Shown: one piece after another, positions 1 to 56,176 of the stretch | How the letters are laid out: every line of letters starts with the position of its first letter | How positions within the stretch are numbered: position 1 is the stretch's first letter | Assembly: GCA_014155875.1 (NCBI GenBank) | Contig: JACEFZ010014586.1 | Coordinates: 124,001-188,000, forward strand | Source: Cepaea nemoralis | Lineage: Eukaryota > Mollusca > Gastropoda > Stylommatophora > Helicidae | DNA length: 64,000 nt | Direction: 5' to 3' | The notes under the pieces: model-generated | What the model was told of the DNA's origin: nothing | Database searches by the model: none | The model's input: the letters and a program-made list of their open reading frames with translations, nothing else | Position numbers and translations under genes: made by a program

Positions 1-590
1 ACAAGCAATTAGAAAGTTTAATAGAGGCACTGGAGATGGTGATATACAGAAGCATATTTTGTATTTCATGGAAACAAAAACAATCAAATACAGAGGTTCT
101 AGAAAAACTGTGAATGCAAAGAGAGTTGACGAAAGAAATAAAAAACAGGCATGTGAAATATTTCAGCCACATTAGAAGACATAACAAGCTAGTTGCATAT
201 CCTTTACAGATGTAGCAGTCAACCCCAGCAATCTTTGGCTGTTCAAGATTGCTGGACAAGTTTACGTTCAGCAGTTTGCCATTGCTTTCCGAGCGACTGG
301 CATCCATACCATTTCATTAAAAAAACCAACACAGGTTTACGAGGTACGTCCATAACCCCTTCTAAACGGAGCCGGTAGAAGACATAACACTATAACAAAA
401 ACCATACTGAAAGGTATGGTAGAAGGCAATCCAGCCAGAGGTGGACAACAATACAAATGGGAAGATAACATCAAGACATCAACAAACAGCAGTTTGACAG
501 AATGTACAATCAAGGCCAGAGACAGACTGCTGGAGATTCAATTCAGCCAACCTTCATTGTGGAGATGGCACCTGATTGATTGTTTCGTGC
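1..590 (+). mobile_element. RTE-like LINE C-terminal fragment, split by a SINE
   Basis: The sequence closely resembles the better copy at 51030-51590. It reads brokenly as the endonuclease-reverse-transcriptase tail that follows RT in RTE-like LINEs (LESRIEALEMW...ISWKQKQS...GHVKR...GRGRQ-like). A SINE interrupts it at 187-375. It is truncated by the window edge, has stops, and should be non-functional. Confidence 0.6.
187..375 (-). mobile_element. SINE-A copy with 14-bp target-site duplication
   Basis: The minus-strand SINE starts with a weak tRNA-like head near 375 and ends GGATATGCAAC near 187. Its body (CATTGCTTTC...TTTACAGATG on + strand) matches the other SINE-A copies. Direct repeats TAGAAGACATAACA at 173-186 and 376-389 flank it exactly and fall inside the LINE fragment, so it jumped into that LINE. 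Confidence 0.75.
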
Positions 591-1745
591 TTTTTATTTT
601 ATTTAAATTGGTGTAATTTCATGTTCTAATGTTAACAACTTGAAGTTAAAACGGTAAAGACATATTCTAAACAGGCAAAGAGGTTGTACTAGCACAATAT
701 AACCTATACAAGAGAAACAAAGCTGTGCACAGAACTAACAACTTCAATATGAAATATACATGCCAAAGACAATTGTACTGCAGATATAAATGAACAGCTT
801 AAGAATGAATCCCCCCAGTGACTCAGCGTGTGAATCTACACATAACTGTAGTAAAGTACATACCTACTACCATGAATGTATGAGTTTCATCCTGCTGTGA
901 GGCTATGCTTTGTTATGACTTAGAAAATCAAGTGCTTGTGTATTTATACCAAAATAAAAAAGACATTAGCTCTATCTTTCTTCTATGGGGAGAAGAGGAG
1001 GAACCACAAAGAAAGAACCCCAAAAATGGCCATTCACAAATGGAACAAACATGTCTAATATGAGGACAGCAGTTGTTCAGAAATACATAACTAAATAATA
1101 TAGCTATGTCATTTCACAGAATGGGTATGTGATCTCCAGTAAACTTAAAACAGAACATGTTTAAAATACCGGCTAATGTCAGGCTTGTGGCATATACTCA
1201 TTCACCAGAAGATTTATATGATGTCTACACTGCATCAAGTCTTTTGAGTATAGTTTTGAATCAAGGACACAATATGGCAAGAACTGCCATACGTATGTGA
1301 AGTGTTAGGCCTTCACATATACTAAGTCGCGGCACAATGAGGTGAGGTGACAACCTTATTTCACCACTACTTTTCTGTCTCAGAACATTCTGAAATTATC
1401 TGCTACAATTTCACATGGCTGGGTCAACCCCTAGGGCTACACTGGTGAGGAAAAATGGCTGGAAACTGGATCCTGAAATCCTATGCCGATATGTAAAGGC
1501 ATCAGCAACCACAGTAGCTCATCTTAGATATATAGTAGTATCTGCCATTTACTGACAGGCTGTGAGATGATAAAATGACATCCTTACAGTATCCATCCTC
1601 TTATTTAGGAATGAGCAAGAAGTAATGTGCTTTAAACATTCTGCTCATTGATGAACTATATCAGGTCTTGATTTACTACAGATAGGAGTAAGCAGTGATT
1701 TATCCCACAGACTATGTCATATGCCAAAAAACTGATTCACCACAC
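591..1745. other. Flanking DNA, nothing recognised
   Basis: AT-rich sequence downstream of the gene. I see no long open frame, tandem repeat or element terminus. It could contain a further 3' exon of the RBM33-like gene, but no candidate was convincing. Confidence 0.4.
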
Positions 1746-2265
1746 ATCATCATCATCATCATGTGCCATGCCTGTAAGTGTGGGCGGTCATGTTTTGCCA
1801 TCTCACTTGATCACCAGAGTCGTGGATCAGCTCAGTGTTTCTGTCTCGACCACACATACTAAGTCACATATTAGAAAACAGTGATTTACCACAATTTTTT
1901 TACCAGCACCGCACTGGGATTGACAGAGTAAGCTTCACAAAAATGAGTACCAAAAATGTAACCATTTACAGCAGGGCTAAAATGGTATGGCAGAATCATC
2001 AATGTGGAGCTCCTACAGAGAACTAGACATATTCAGGTGAAACAAAAAGTGAGGAAAGTTGGATAGGGAACATATTAAGAAAACCAGTTAACAGATTAAC
2101 TAGAAAGTTCTTCATAAAGAATCTAGAAGAAATTAAATATAAGAAGACCAAAACACATGGAGAAGAAAGGTGGAGACAGATATGATTAATATGGTAAGAC
2201 ACACAAGGAGCTACAAGAGATGGCAAACAATAACCTTCTGGTTTTTTTCTAATGTATTCTTTAAT
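1746..2265. mobile_element. RTE-like LINE fragments (two orientations)
   Basis: 1746-1860 starts with a (CAT)n run and GTGCCATGCC and matches 49903-50020: the 3' end of an RTE-like LINE on the minus strand, whose tail is (ATG)n. 1975-2265 on the plus strand (AAATGGTATGGCAGAATCA onward) matches the LINE fragments at 33110 and 36620. Both are decayed. Confidence 0.5.
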
Positions 2266-3604
2266 GTTTAAAAGGGATAGCTCCTTTCACACATAAATGA
2301 CTTCCTTTCACACTAACTGAAAGCTAAATTTATGAATTTCAAGCATGAAAAGCAATGTATATATCATCTTTCAAAAGATCAAACCAGGCCCTGAAACCTG
2401 TCTACCTGTCCCATGTGAGGATAGTTTAACTTGGCAACAACTTTACTGTCAGTCTTGTTTTATGCAGGCACCGTCTGAAAGCAGAGAAGTAAACCATTGT
2501 CTAGTCACAAAATACACAGCAAATAATGACAACCTTCATTAAATAGTACAGAAGGTATCAAGACTTTTTATATGTCTAGATTATCTACTACGTCAAGAAA
2601 GAAAACAACAAAAATATAATGACAAGTAGAAGATGCACTTACTGAAAAGAAGTGTGATGCTTGTTCTTATTATTAATGCAAATGAGTAATGAAATGGTGA
2701 AAACAAAACTAAAGGCAGTGGATAACAACGTTCAGAATATCATTGACAGAGAAGAAAACTATCACTGACATATCGAGAGCTGTGGGAGTTACACGACCAT
2801 AAGGCTGTACGATAAAATTTATGGGACTTACTAAAAGATGACGTGCAATAGAGAAATCAGCTATACACGGCAAAATATTAGGCAAGTAAGTCAGAGGAAG
2901 ACAGTGAAAGATTATGTGGAAAGCCTGAACAGCTGGGCAACAACTAATACAATAGCAATATTAACTTCATCAACATATCACATGACAGAGAGGATTGGAG
3001 TCCCAACTGCCCACGTCTGCTCCAAACCAGGTACCTGAAGAAGACTATACACTGTTTTTAGATGTTTATATTTTCTTCATTTTATACTTTTACAATGCTG
3101 AAAACCACTAAAATATATCAAAGTAACTTTTCTGTCATCTCCACGTGCTTTCTAATTTCTATGGAGTACAAGTATTTTTTCTTAGTACATTGTCATCTGT
3201 CATTTTTAATATGTCATATTATTAGCTGTCAGTATATGAGGTAAAAGGTTATGACAAAGGCACTAGTACTGAACAAATGTGGCAGTTCTGAATGCAAGTA
3301 CTGCAACTGACAGTTTTGCCAGTCAATAATTTTCTAACATGCCTTCCTTGCATCTTTATGAGATGCTGAAACATATTTGTTGAATCCCATGAGTCCATGC
3401 CAAAACTATTGCAGTAGATAACATTTATGTAACACGTGAATGGATACACCCATAACACATGAATCATATCCACACAGCTTTGTAGGCAAGTATCAAGACT
3501 CTTAGGAAGTGGGACTACGAATGAGATAAGCTATTCATTGCTAGAAACAAAAAGGTATGTTAGGATCCTGTAGGGAAAAAAGACAAGCACAGACCAGATA
3601 GGCA
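2266..3604. other. Flanking DNA, no clear feature
   Basis: About 1.3 kb of AT-rich sequence. 2750-3050 has a faint resemblance to transposase-like text on the plus strand but is too broken to name. No splice-bounded exon was found. Confidence 0.3.
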
Positions 3605-4740
3605 AAAATCATCATCATCATCCAGTGCCTTGACCGCTAGATCATGCCTCTCCACAAATTATGTTCTCCAATGTCATGGATCAATTTGTGAGGTGACTCC
3701 CCTCCGTGCCATGATTCAAGACTGTCTTCTAATGCTGTCTTCCTTTATCTCTCTTTCCGCCAATCTTTCCGGTTGTCACAAAATATTCCAGTTTTTGTCT
3801 TATCATAATGTGGCCCAAAAAAAAAACGATGATTGCCTCTTTGTGATGTTTGTAAAAGATGTCTTTGCGACTCAGCTTCCCTTAAAACGTTCTGATTGCT
3901 CTTTTTGGTGTCCAACTAATTTTCAGCATTCTTCTATAAAACCACATCTCCAAGGCTTCCAGGGAGTTTTTCACCTGTTTATTAATTGTCCAGGATTTGC
4001 AGCCGTATGTTAATACTGGTTCAATGTAACATGTAAGAACTCTTTTTCTATCTTTCAAGGATAGTGACTTATTGCATAAAACATTCCTCATTTGATAGAA
4101 TGCACTGTTTGCTTGTCCTATACTGCTCTTTATCTCAGTGATGCATCTTCTGTCTGATGTTATCCATGTGCCTAGATATCTGAATTTCTGCACTTCCCCA
4201 AAATATCATCCTGTACTTTAATTGCACATTTAGGCACAACCTGTTTCTTTAATATCACTATGACTTCTGTCTTTCTATTATTCAAACTAAGGCCCATTTT
4301 TTCACTTTCTACGACAACTGTATCATTTCCTGTGGATCCTTCTGACTTTTTACTATCAAGACAGTGTTATCAGCATAATATAAGTTGTTTATTTTATGTC
4401 CACCAACCAGGATCATTGGAATATTTTCTGTAGATCTCATTATATATTCACTGTACAATAAGAACAAATCAGGAGACAATACACAACCTTGTCTGGCATC
4501 CTTCTTTATACACTGAAATGTCCCTACAAGGTTACTGATTCATATGGCTGCTGTTTGCTGCCAATATGTTTTTTATTATTCACAGATCTTTGCCGTCAAT
4601 GTTCAGTTGTGTTAGTACTTTTATTATTTCCTCATGCTTCACATTGTCAAATGCTTGTGTGTAGTCTTTGAGTACAGATCTGTTTTTACCTCTATGGCAC
4701 TTTCTAATAGTGTAGACAAAAATCAATGGGAAAAGCCTGG
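3605..4740 (-). mobile_element. RTE-like LINE fragment, RT and C-terminal tail
   Basis: On the minus strand, broken frames read QGCVLSPDLFLLYSEYIMRS, then YYADNTVLI (the YADD active site with Asp changed to Asn), then FRYLGTWITSDRRCITEIKS. After that come the ALEMWFYRRMLKISWT and LWRGMI tail blocks. The 3' end is the (CAT)n at 3610. It lies 3' of the RBM33-like gene in the same orientation and has many frameshifts. Confidence 0.7.
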
Positions 4741-4879
4741 GTCTTCATGTATATGTGTTTGTGCATTTTTTTCTTGGGAGGATCTTAACAAACATTTTTG
4801 TTTCCTTTCATTGTCATATCCTGCTGCAGCCAAGATCTGCATCGGGGTCAGCAAAGCAGAGCTGACCAAGGCCATGCAA

Positions 4880-5390
4880 GGTTTGCTCTAAAAAGTATTG
4901 CACTTTTGGTGTAGAAAAATACAATTATTCTCCAGAACGCCTGAAACCCTAATCCCCTTTAAAGAACCCTCCTTAGGACTTCTCACCTTGGTCCAGCCAC
5001 TGTTGCAAGCATTTCAGAAAGGCCTCTTTGGGAATGGAGTACAGTGTGGCTGCCATATGCCACATAATGTTTTCTCATGACTGAAATTGGGTCCTTTTAA
5101 GGGCATTTTCAGCTTAGGGAACAAACATAAGTTGCAAGGAGTCATACTGGGAGCTCAAAGAGCCTGACAAACCTGAGGAATATTATATTTAGCCAAAAGA
5201 AGTCTGAATCAGTGAAGAATAGAGAGACAAATGAATTGACCTGTGGGTTATGGCACCGTGGCAGCTTCATCATGACAATGCACCCGTCCATGCTTAGCAT
5301 CTCATTAATGTAAACACAAATCAACCTCAATGCACTACTTAATTTTATCAGTGTCATCATCACAGATCATTACACCTATGTCTTTCTCTT
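4880..5390. mobile_element. Mariner-like transposon remnants
   Basis: The plus strand around 5266-5300 reads HHDNAPVHA, the usual HDNAPAH block around the second catalytic Asp of mariner transposases. The minus strand at about 4985-5060 reads AFLKCLQQWLDQGEK, which also resembles mariner C-terminal text. The opposite orientations imply rearrangement. It sits just downstream of the stop codon of the RBM33-like gene, so it may be in its 3' UTR. Confidence 0.4.
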
Positions 5391-5455
5391 AGAAAAACAT
5401 GTACTTATAGAGTGACATCCTCCAAACTAGAACTATTAAAACATGGATGAGATGC

Positions 5456-49739
<44,284 letters not shown>

Positions 49740-49902
49740 CTTAATACTGGTCTTTCTTCTATCCCTGCATTAAATTAATGTTACCTACACGAATAAAGGA
49801 AATTTGAAAATTACTGCACTGGTGCAAAACTTTGAAAAGAAAAAAAAAACATATATATAAAAATATATTATGCAAATATATACATAATCTATATACATAA
49901 TC

Positions 49903-50345
49903 GTCATCATCATGTGCCATGCCGATAAGCGTGGCCGGTCATGTTTCACCATCTCACATGATCACCAGAGTCGTATATCAGCTGCATGTTCTTGTCTCGA
50001 CCATACTACGTGGCCAAGCCTTCCAGATATTTACTTCTCTACCTTCCCCTTATTTTTTTTCCCTCAATCTTGCCAGTTGTCACGAAGTTCTCTAATGTAT
50101 TTCTTATATTTTTTTATAGTTGCACATCCTTTACAGGACGTTGCAGTCAACACCAGCATTTTACTGCCGTTGATGTTTGGCAAGTTTTACGTTCAGTAGT
50201 TTGCCATTGCTTTCTAAACGACCGGCTCACATACTTTCTGTAAGAAACCAACATGACGCGATCCGCTGCCGAATCTAGTGCAGCTGTGCTTCGTACGTGG
50301 GTATACAGTATTACGAACAGGGTCCTTAACCCTTCACCAGGAAGA
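49903..50345 (-). mobile_element. RTE-like LINE 3' end joined to a SINE-A copy
   Basis: 49903-50112 starts CATCATCATGTGCCATGCCG and corresponds to the LINE tail also seen at 1746. 50113-50345 is a SINE-A copy (GTTGCACATCCTTTACAGGA, then CGACCGGCTCACATAC, with a head around CTTCGTACGTGGG). Both are in minus orientation, upstream of the RBM33-like start codon. Confidence 0.55.
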
Positions 50346-50394
50346 TCTGCTTCTTCTTATAACGTTCCAAAAAATGCTGACTGTCTATGTCTAA

Positions 50395-50905
50395 TTTCTC
50401 TAATAAACTCAGTTTCAATATGTTTCTTTTAGGACGAAAGATGATTATCAAAAAAGAGTTCTTGTGTGTTAAATAGAACCAGTTTTAACAAATGGCTGCA
50501 AATCCTGGACAATTAGTAAACAGGCAATAAAATCCCAGGAAGCCTTGGAGATGTGGTTTTATAGAAGAATGCTGAAAATTAATTGGACAGCCAGAAAGAG
50601 CAATCAGAACGTTTTAGGGGAAGCTGAGTCGCAGAGGCAACTTATCACAAACACCAGAAAGAGGCAGTTGCCGTTTTTTTGCCACGTTATGAGAAGACAA
50701 AATTTTGAACATGTTGTGACAACCAGAAAGATCTGCAGAAAGAGAGATCAAGGAAGACAGCAAAAGAAGATTCTTGACAGTCTTATGGCATGACACGGAA
50801 GGGAGTCAACACACAAACTGATCCATGATGCCAGAGATCGTAATCTGTGGAGAGGCATGATCGCCCATGCCAGCCGGCAAGGGGCACTAAATTATGATGA
50901 TATAT
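50395..50905 (+). mobile_element. RTE-like LINE C-terminal fragment
   Basis: Plus strand reads ALEMWFYRRMLKINWTARKS, then FCHVMRRQNFEHVVTTRKIC and, after a shift, LWRGMIAHASRQGALN. Ends in an ATGATGATAT run, the usual tail. Same tail as the fragment at 3605-4200 on the other strand. Confidence 0.7.
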
Positions 50906-51029
50906 ATTGATCTATAAACATATGGGCCTAGCACAAAGGTAGAAAATCCTGGGGGAGCTTGTTCGCCATGGTGCTGAATACTTAAGACTGTACATGAAAA
51001 ATATATGCCTGTTTCCTTTTTTTTTACGT

Positions 51030-51590
51030 ATAACAGATGATGGCAGAAGTGAAATGGAAATCAAAAAGAGAATAGGAATGGCATGGCATTAATCAGTATT
51101 AACATCTAGAGAGATTAATAACGCATTAAAAATGAGAATTGTCAAATGCTACGTATATTCAACACTACTGTATGGCCCGGAAGCCTGAACATTGAACAAG
51201 CAACTAGAAAGTCGCATAGAAGCCCTGGAGATGTGGATATACAGACGAATAGGTCATATTTCATGGAAACAAAAACAATCAAATGCAGAGGTCCTAGAAA
51301 AACTGGGAATGAAGAGAGAGTTGATGAAAGAAATAAAGAGGATGCAAGTGAAATATTTCGGCCACGTTAAAAGACATGATACTCTTATAAAAACCATACT
51401 AGAAGGCAAGGTTGAGGGCAAGTGAGCAAGAGGTAGACAATGATACAAGTGGGAGGATAACATCAAGAGATGGACGAAGCATCAGCCTGACAGAATGTAC
51501 AGTCAAGGCAAGAGACAGACAGTGTTGGAGATCCATTGCAGCCAACCTTCATTGCGGAGGCGGCGCCTGATTGATTGATTCCTTTCTTTT
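51030..51590 (+). mobile_element. RTE-like LINE C-terminal fragment (same type as 1-590)
   Basis: Reads MNKQLESRIEALEMWIYRRI, GHISWKQKQSNAEVLEKLGM, KYFGHVKRHDTLIKTILEGK, then GRQ and KARDRQCWRS-like text past a stop. Ends CGCCTGATTGATTGATT, so this subfamily has a (TGAT)n tail rather than (ATG)n. Confidence 0.7.
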
Positions 51591-51884
51591 AAGGGGTGGA
51601 GGCAGGCTCTTGAACTATGATTAGGTTTTTCTACATCTGGCCTTGCACCATATACCAGTACCTTTTACTTTTTATATTTACATAGGCTCTTAGGTTAAAC
51701 TAATAAACAATCCTAAGAACTATCATTTATTTGTAAAAATCACATTTCACACAATGTTCAGTGAACATAAGTTTTATTGGTGTTTATACTAAAATATACT
51801 ATTACCCCACCAGTATTGCTACAGATATTTTGACAAGCTGCTTATAAATGATGTTATATCACAAATTTCTTTATGGCTTTTTTT

Positions 51885-52462
51885 GTACGAAAGTTCGACC
51901 AGGTCTCGATAAGGCCCACTTTCTCTCAATGAGTAGTGGGCCTGCAATCAGTAAGCTGGCATTGCTTTTCGGTCAGTCCTGCCTGGCATAGCTTGAAAGC
52001 TCGTCAGTAGGCGTCCAGTGGTTTTGCATGTATCACCGGGTACCGAGGGAGCGCTCTGGGCAATTCTACACTTGGCCTGCGTGCGCTTGAATAGTCTGTC
52101 TGTGCGATAGATATCCGATTGATCCTGCCAGTAGTCATATGCTTGTCTCAAAGATTAAGCCATGTATGTCTAAGTTCACAGTCTCACAGTGAAACAGCGA
52201 ATGGCTCAATCAGTCGAGGTTCTCTAGATGACACGATCCTACTTTGATAACTGTGGCAATTCTAGAGCTAAACCATGCTTACCAAGCTCCGACCCTCACG
52301 GAAAGAGTGCTTTTATTAGTTCAAAATCAATCGTCGTTGCTCTTTGCGGGGTGCAGCCTTCCCACTGGTGACTCTGGATAACTTTGTGCTGATCGCATGG
52401 CCTTATGTGCCGACGACGCATCTTTCAAATGACTGCCCTATAAAATGTCGATTATATGTCTT
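51885..52462 (+). pseudogene. Degenerate rDNA: spacer plus 5' part of 18S (unit 1, left half)
   Basis: 18S text starts near 52112 (GATTGATCCTGCCAGTAGTC, TGCTTGTCTCAAAGATTAAG, TAACTGTGGCAATTCTAGAG, GGTGACTCTGGATAACTTTG, CGCATCTTTCAAATGACTGC). The upstream 225 bp repeats at 56678-56905 and is presumably the external transcribed spacer. Many substitutions and small deletions mark it as a pseudogene. It breaks at TCGATTATATGTC where LINE-N copy 3 inserted, and resumes at 56177. Confidence 0.85.
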
Positions 52463-53421
52463 CTTCTTCTGCTGCGTTCATCCGGAGTTTTTTTTTTTGT
52501 GTGGACATTATTGTGTTGTGCCTGTTTACAGCAGAGCTGCGTTCTTGCGCCGTTAGGCCGCCACATCAGACTTCAGCGGGCATTTGTTGACCGGGATAAC
52601 CTTCCCAGGGGTTTCTTAGGACTTTGACTCTCACTGTTGTGGTGTTATCACCCATCCCAGCTGGCCTATTTAGAATAGCCGAAGACATCCTGGTCAGCCC
52701 TCAAGGGAAGGCAGGGGCAGACCATGGGCATTCCCCGCCAACCAAGGAGGCTTCCATAATTGCAGAACAGACACATAGCGCTTTGGTACTGGGCTCGCCT
52801 AAGGAATTGTCACATCCTGCACATGGCTGCTTAGCCTCACTTCCGTTTATTGGGCCTTCCAGTCACCACAGGCTGTTCCTCCAGAAACCAGATGAATGCA
52901 GTCTGCAGATAACATCCATACAGTGAGCTTTCGATTCTGACTTTTCACGTAATGGATTTGCTAGCCAAGCAATATTCCATTTCATGCCTCTGGGATACTA
53001 TTGCTACCTACATATGTGTGGTATGAAGTGTGGCAGTCTAAGTACTTCTTCATACACCTTTAGATGTCAACCTGAATGTAGTTAAAGTAAGCTGCGGTCA
53101 ACTTGAGCTTGTTGATATCTCCCTAGAGCTTGTCCTCAAATGAAGCAGGCGTGGGCCACAATATCTTTCTCTGTTCTGCATATATTGGGCACTCCTGAAG
53201 CAAATGTTTAGCTGTCATTTTACCAGTTCCACAATTACATTAATCGGTATCTCCTATCTTTAGTTTATTGAACGAGTGGTATTTCAACCTGTTATGCCCT
53301 GTGCAGAGTCTGAAGATTGCTACTTGTTCACTTCGGTCGAGTTCGTAATATGTATCATCTTTCTGGTGGCCTGGATGCTCTGATTCCCATTTGGTTCTAT
53401 AAGTGCTTTTTATAAACCTCT

Positions 53422-54030
53422 TTGCCTCATTATAGGTTATGTCTATGTCAGGCTGTGGTAGTCGTCCGCCCTCTTTTGCTAGTCTGTCAGCCTCTTCATT
53501 TCCAGGTATACTGCAATGTGATGGGATCCACTGTATTACAACTTTTTTGGATGTCTGACATAGACCATAGAGTGCTGCCTGCTAGTTCTGTACTGTTTTT
53601 TCTCTTCAGTATTGAGACAGCTGACTTTGCATCTGTGAAGATAGCTATTTGCTTCTCTTTATTTTCCTCAATAAAGAGCATTTCTGCTGCAGTTTTCAAA
53701 GCCTCTACCTCTGCTTTGAAGTTACTTAAAAATGTTCCAGTTGCCACTGGCTGTTTTTTTTTTCTCTCCATTTTTTAAAATTTAGCAGAATTCCTCCTCC
53801 TCCATTTTCTATTGAATTTTTGGCTGATCCATCTGTATATGCATGGGTCCAATTGCTAATTGGATAATGTTCTTTTATGTAGTTTAGGGCTATTTTTTTT
53901 CTTTCTGTTTCATTCCGAGTGTTCTTTTTCTCAATACCAGGAATGTTTTCTATCATCTCAGGCAGTTGCTGCTGTCTCAAAGCTGGGAACTTCTGTGCAT
54001 TGTAAATGGGTTTGACTGTTGATATGTTAA
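53422..54030 (-). pseudogene. LINE-N copy 3 RNase H remnant
   Basis: Minus-strand frames give WTHAYTDGSAKNSIENGGGG, FKAEVEALKTAAEMLFIEEN and FTDAKSAVSIL, matching copy 1, with multiple shifts and a lost WIPSH region. Interrupted at 54031 by the piggyBac-type element. Confidence 0.78.
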
Positions 54031-54728
54031 CACTTTACAAGGCATAGCGTCCGTTACCGGCCGATCTCTAAATACGAGCGTAGCGTCCGATTCCGGCCGA
54101 TACTATTATGCATTGTAAAAACGCGATCTCTCGGCTTTCCGACACTTCCGACGACTACTTTCACTTTCGCCCGATAGCTTGACAACGTGGCCGCCATTTG
54201 TAAACGCGCTACAATGACTTTGAACAGACTTTTACGGACTTGTTTTGATAGTTTTCGGGAGTTTTACGCTGTGTTTCAAAATGGATTTCGCCGATTCTTC
54301 AAGTGATAGCCGAGATTTCGCTCTGTTCAATTTAAATGACATTAAAGGGCACGAAGTTGATTATTAATCGGAGCTAGATATCAGTGCAAAGCGTTACTTT
54401 GCATTAGCAGTCGTGAGTCGGACTTTAAAGAAAGTGATTATGATTCTGAAAATGTGTTTGTAAATTGCCTTATAGATGATGGAAAATCACAAACAACATG
54501 CCGTATTTCGTAAATATTTGTGTTCATATATGGATTACCGGCAACAATCACGTGAGTAACATATTCTGCATGCTTTTCCCTTCATTGTGTTGTTTATTTA
54601 ACTAAAATCGGTTGACTAACACCTTATTTGTGATGTTTTTACTAACGCGACCCGAAATTTTTACAGAACCTGAAAAAATCTTGCCCGTTCAGGGCTACAA
54701 AACGGACAAGCGTCTGCCCTGTAAAGGG
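54031..54728 (+). mobile_element. piggyBac-type miniature element, copy 3
   Basis: 698 bp with CACTTTACAAGGCATAGCG at the left (one mismatch to the family end), CTGCCCTGTAAAGGG at the right, and TTAA on both sides (54027-54030, 54729-54732). Deleting it and one TTAA restores the LINE-N text GATATGTTAAGTATAGGATC found in copies 1 and 2, so target site and ends are proven by comparison. Confidence 0.93.
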
Positions 54729-54981
54729 TTAAGTATAGGATCTGCCCTGATCTTTCGATTTGCAGTTTCTACAAAGTTGCTACGCTTCAGTCTTCCCTTT
54801 CCAAAACCATTAAACCTTTTATACATGGGGTAGTCTGTCAATCTTCTAAATTTTTCTGCTTGTTGGGCTCTACTATCTCTTCTATCCTGCATTGGTTGTA
54901 AACAAGTGATCTTTTCTAGTTTGTTAATAGGCGTTGTCTTCAGGCTTCCAGTTATGATCCGCATTCCTTGATTTTGGACTC

Positions 54982-55123
54982 TTCTTCTTTTCGTTCATCC
55001 GGAGTGTTTTTTCAGATGTGATTGCGGTGTGTCTGTTATGCGCCCTTGGGCCGAAACCCGTAGGCCAACACATCGACTTTAGCGTGCTTTTTTGACCAGG
55101 TAGCATTCCTGGGGATTTTGGAC
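54982..55123 (-). mobile_element. Ultra-short LINE-N insertion (142 bp) nested in copy 3
   Basis: Only the terminal part of the LINE-N 3' UTR, with a TTCTTC run on the plus strand. Flanked by GATTTTGGACTC at 54970-54981 and 55124-55135. Removing it restores the RT text of copy 3. Confidence 0.82.
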
Positions 55124-55279
55124 TCTACTTATTTTATTTTTATTTTTTTGGACTCTGCTTATTTACTCTTTTTATTTCAGGGGATTAGCACCATAACGAT
55201 TAATTTTCATCAGTGGCATCATGAATTGATTAGATTACGTTGCACTGCTTTGTCAAGCCTGTGGCTCAGTATATCTGAT

Positions 55280-55944
55280 CGATGAAGGCTAACCTCATTA
55301 AAAAAAATGCCCGCTGAAGCCGGAAGTGCCGTCCTACAGGTGGCAAAATAAAAATTGGCACTACGCAATTACGTCCGAGTGAATAGTCTCGACCGAATGT
55401 CTCTCGTGCTAGGAACAGCTCTGACTAGGTAGTTTTCCGAATGTCTGTCGTGCCTGGAACAGCTCTGACTGGCGCAACGACAAGCACATGTCCATGTCGA
55501 AAACTCACTGAGTGGATACCGTCTGTAGACCATCTGGTTTGTGTGGGAACGGCCTGGGGTTAACGAAATGCCCAATATATTGAAGTGAGGAATCAAAGCA
55601 GCCATGAGCAGGATGTGACGATTCCCTCGGTGAGCCTAGCACCAGAGCATTATGTATCGGCTCTGCAATTATGGAAGCCACCCAGGATGGCAGAAAATGC
55701 TATGGACTGTCCCTGCCATTCCTTTGAGGGATATGACCGTGAAGTCTCCGACTATTCCAACTCGACCAACTGGGAGGTAGATGGTACCACAAAAGTGAGA
55801 GTCTCCCAGGAATGCAAACCTAGTCAAAAATGCACGCTAAAAGCCGGATGTGTTGACCTAAGGGTTTTGATCCAAGGGTGCCTAACCAGACACACCGCAA
55901 TCACATCTGAAAAAACACTCCGGATGAACGCAAAGAGAGAGAGA
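55280..55944 (+). mobile_element. LINE-N 3' piece nested in plus orientation
   Basis: 665 bp of LINE-N-like 3' UTR, subfamily-divergent, ending GGATGAACGCAAAGAGAGAG. AGTATATCTGAT at 55268-55279 and 55945-55956 flanks it and falls in the 5' monomer of copy 3, whose text resumes TTCGACAAGCATTTTTCGGG. Confidence 0.8.
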
Positions 55945-56176
55945 AGTATATCTGATTTCGACAAGCATTTTTCGGGTGTGCTTTTCCTAGCCATTGACTG
56001 TCCCCAGTCTACCTACAAGGCAGGCAAGTGTGTGTGTGTCTTGGTCTGGTTCCTCTCCCTTGACCTGTCCGACATGGGTGACCCTACCAGTAATTGTGCT
56101 GCCGTTGGCATAGCTCTTGGGGTCAATGGAACGTGCAAGCCCTTCTACCTCGTCACAGTGGACACACGGCAGAGGG

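Larger units (their letters stand above)
52461..56176 (-). mobile_element. LINE-N copy 3, internally deleted and with nested insertions, inside 18S rDNA
   Basis: Flanked by diverged 13-bp duplications of 18S sequence (TCGATTATATGTC at 52448, TCGATGGTATGTG at 56177). It contains the 3' UTR (52461-53020), broken RNase H and C-terminal text, and the RT end up to about 55160. It then jumps to the 5' region (GGGGATTAGCACCATAACG at 55179), skipping endonuclease and most of RT. Guests nested inside: a piggyBac-type element (54031-54728), a 142-bp LINE-N end (54982-55123) and a plus-oriented LINE-N piece (55280-55944). Its 5' end ACGGCAGAGGG matches that of copy 1. Confidence 0.8.

Noticed and set aside
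3060..3125. Candidate final RBM33-like exon after acceptor TGGTTTTCAG on the minus strand
   Set aside because: It would add only HIVKV before a stop, too short to supply the missing RRM strand, and the match is not above chance.
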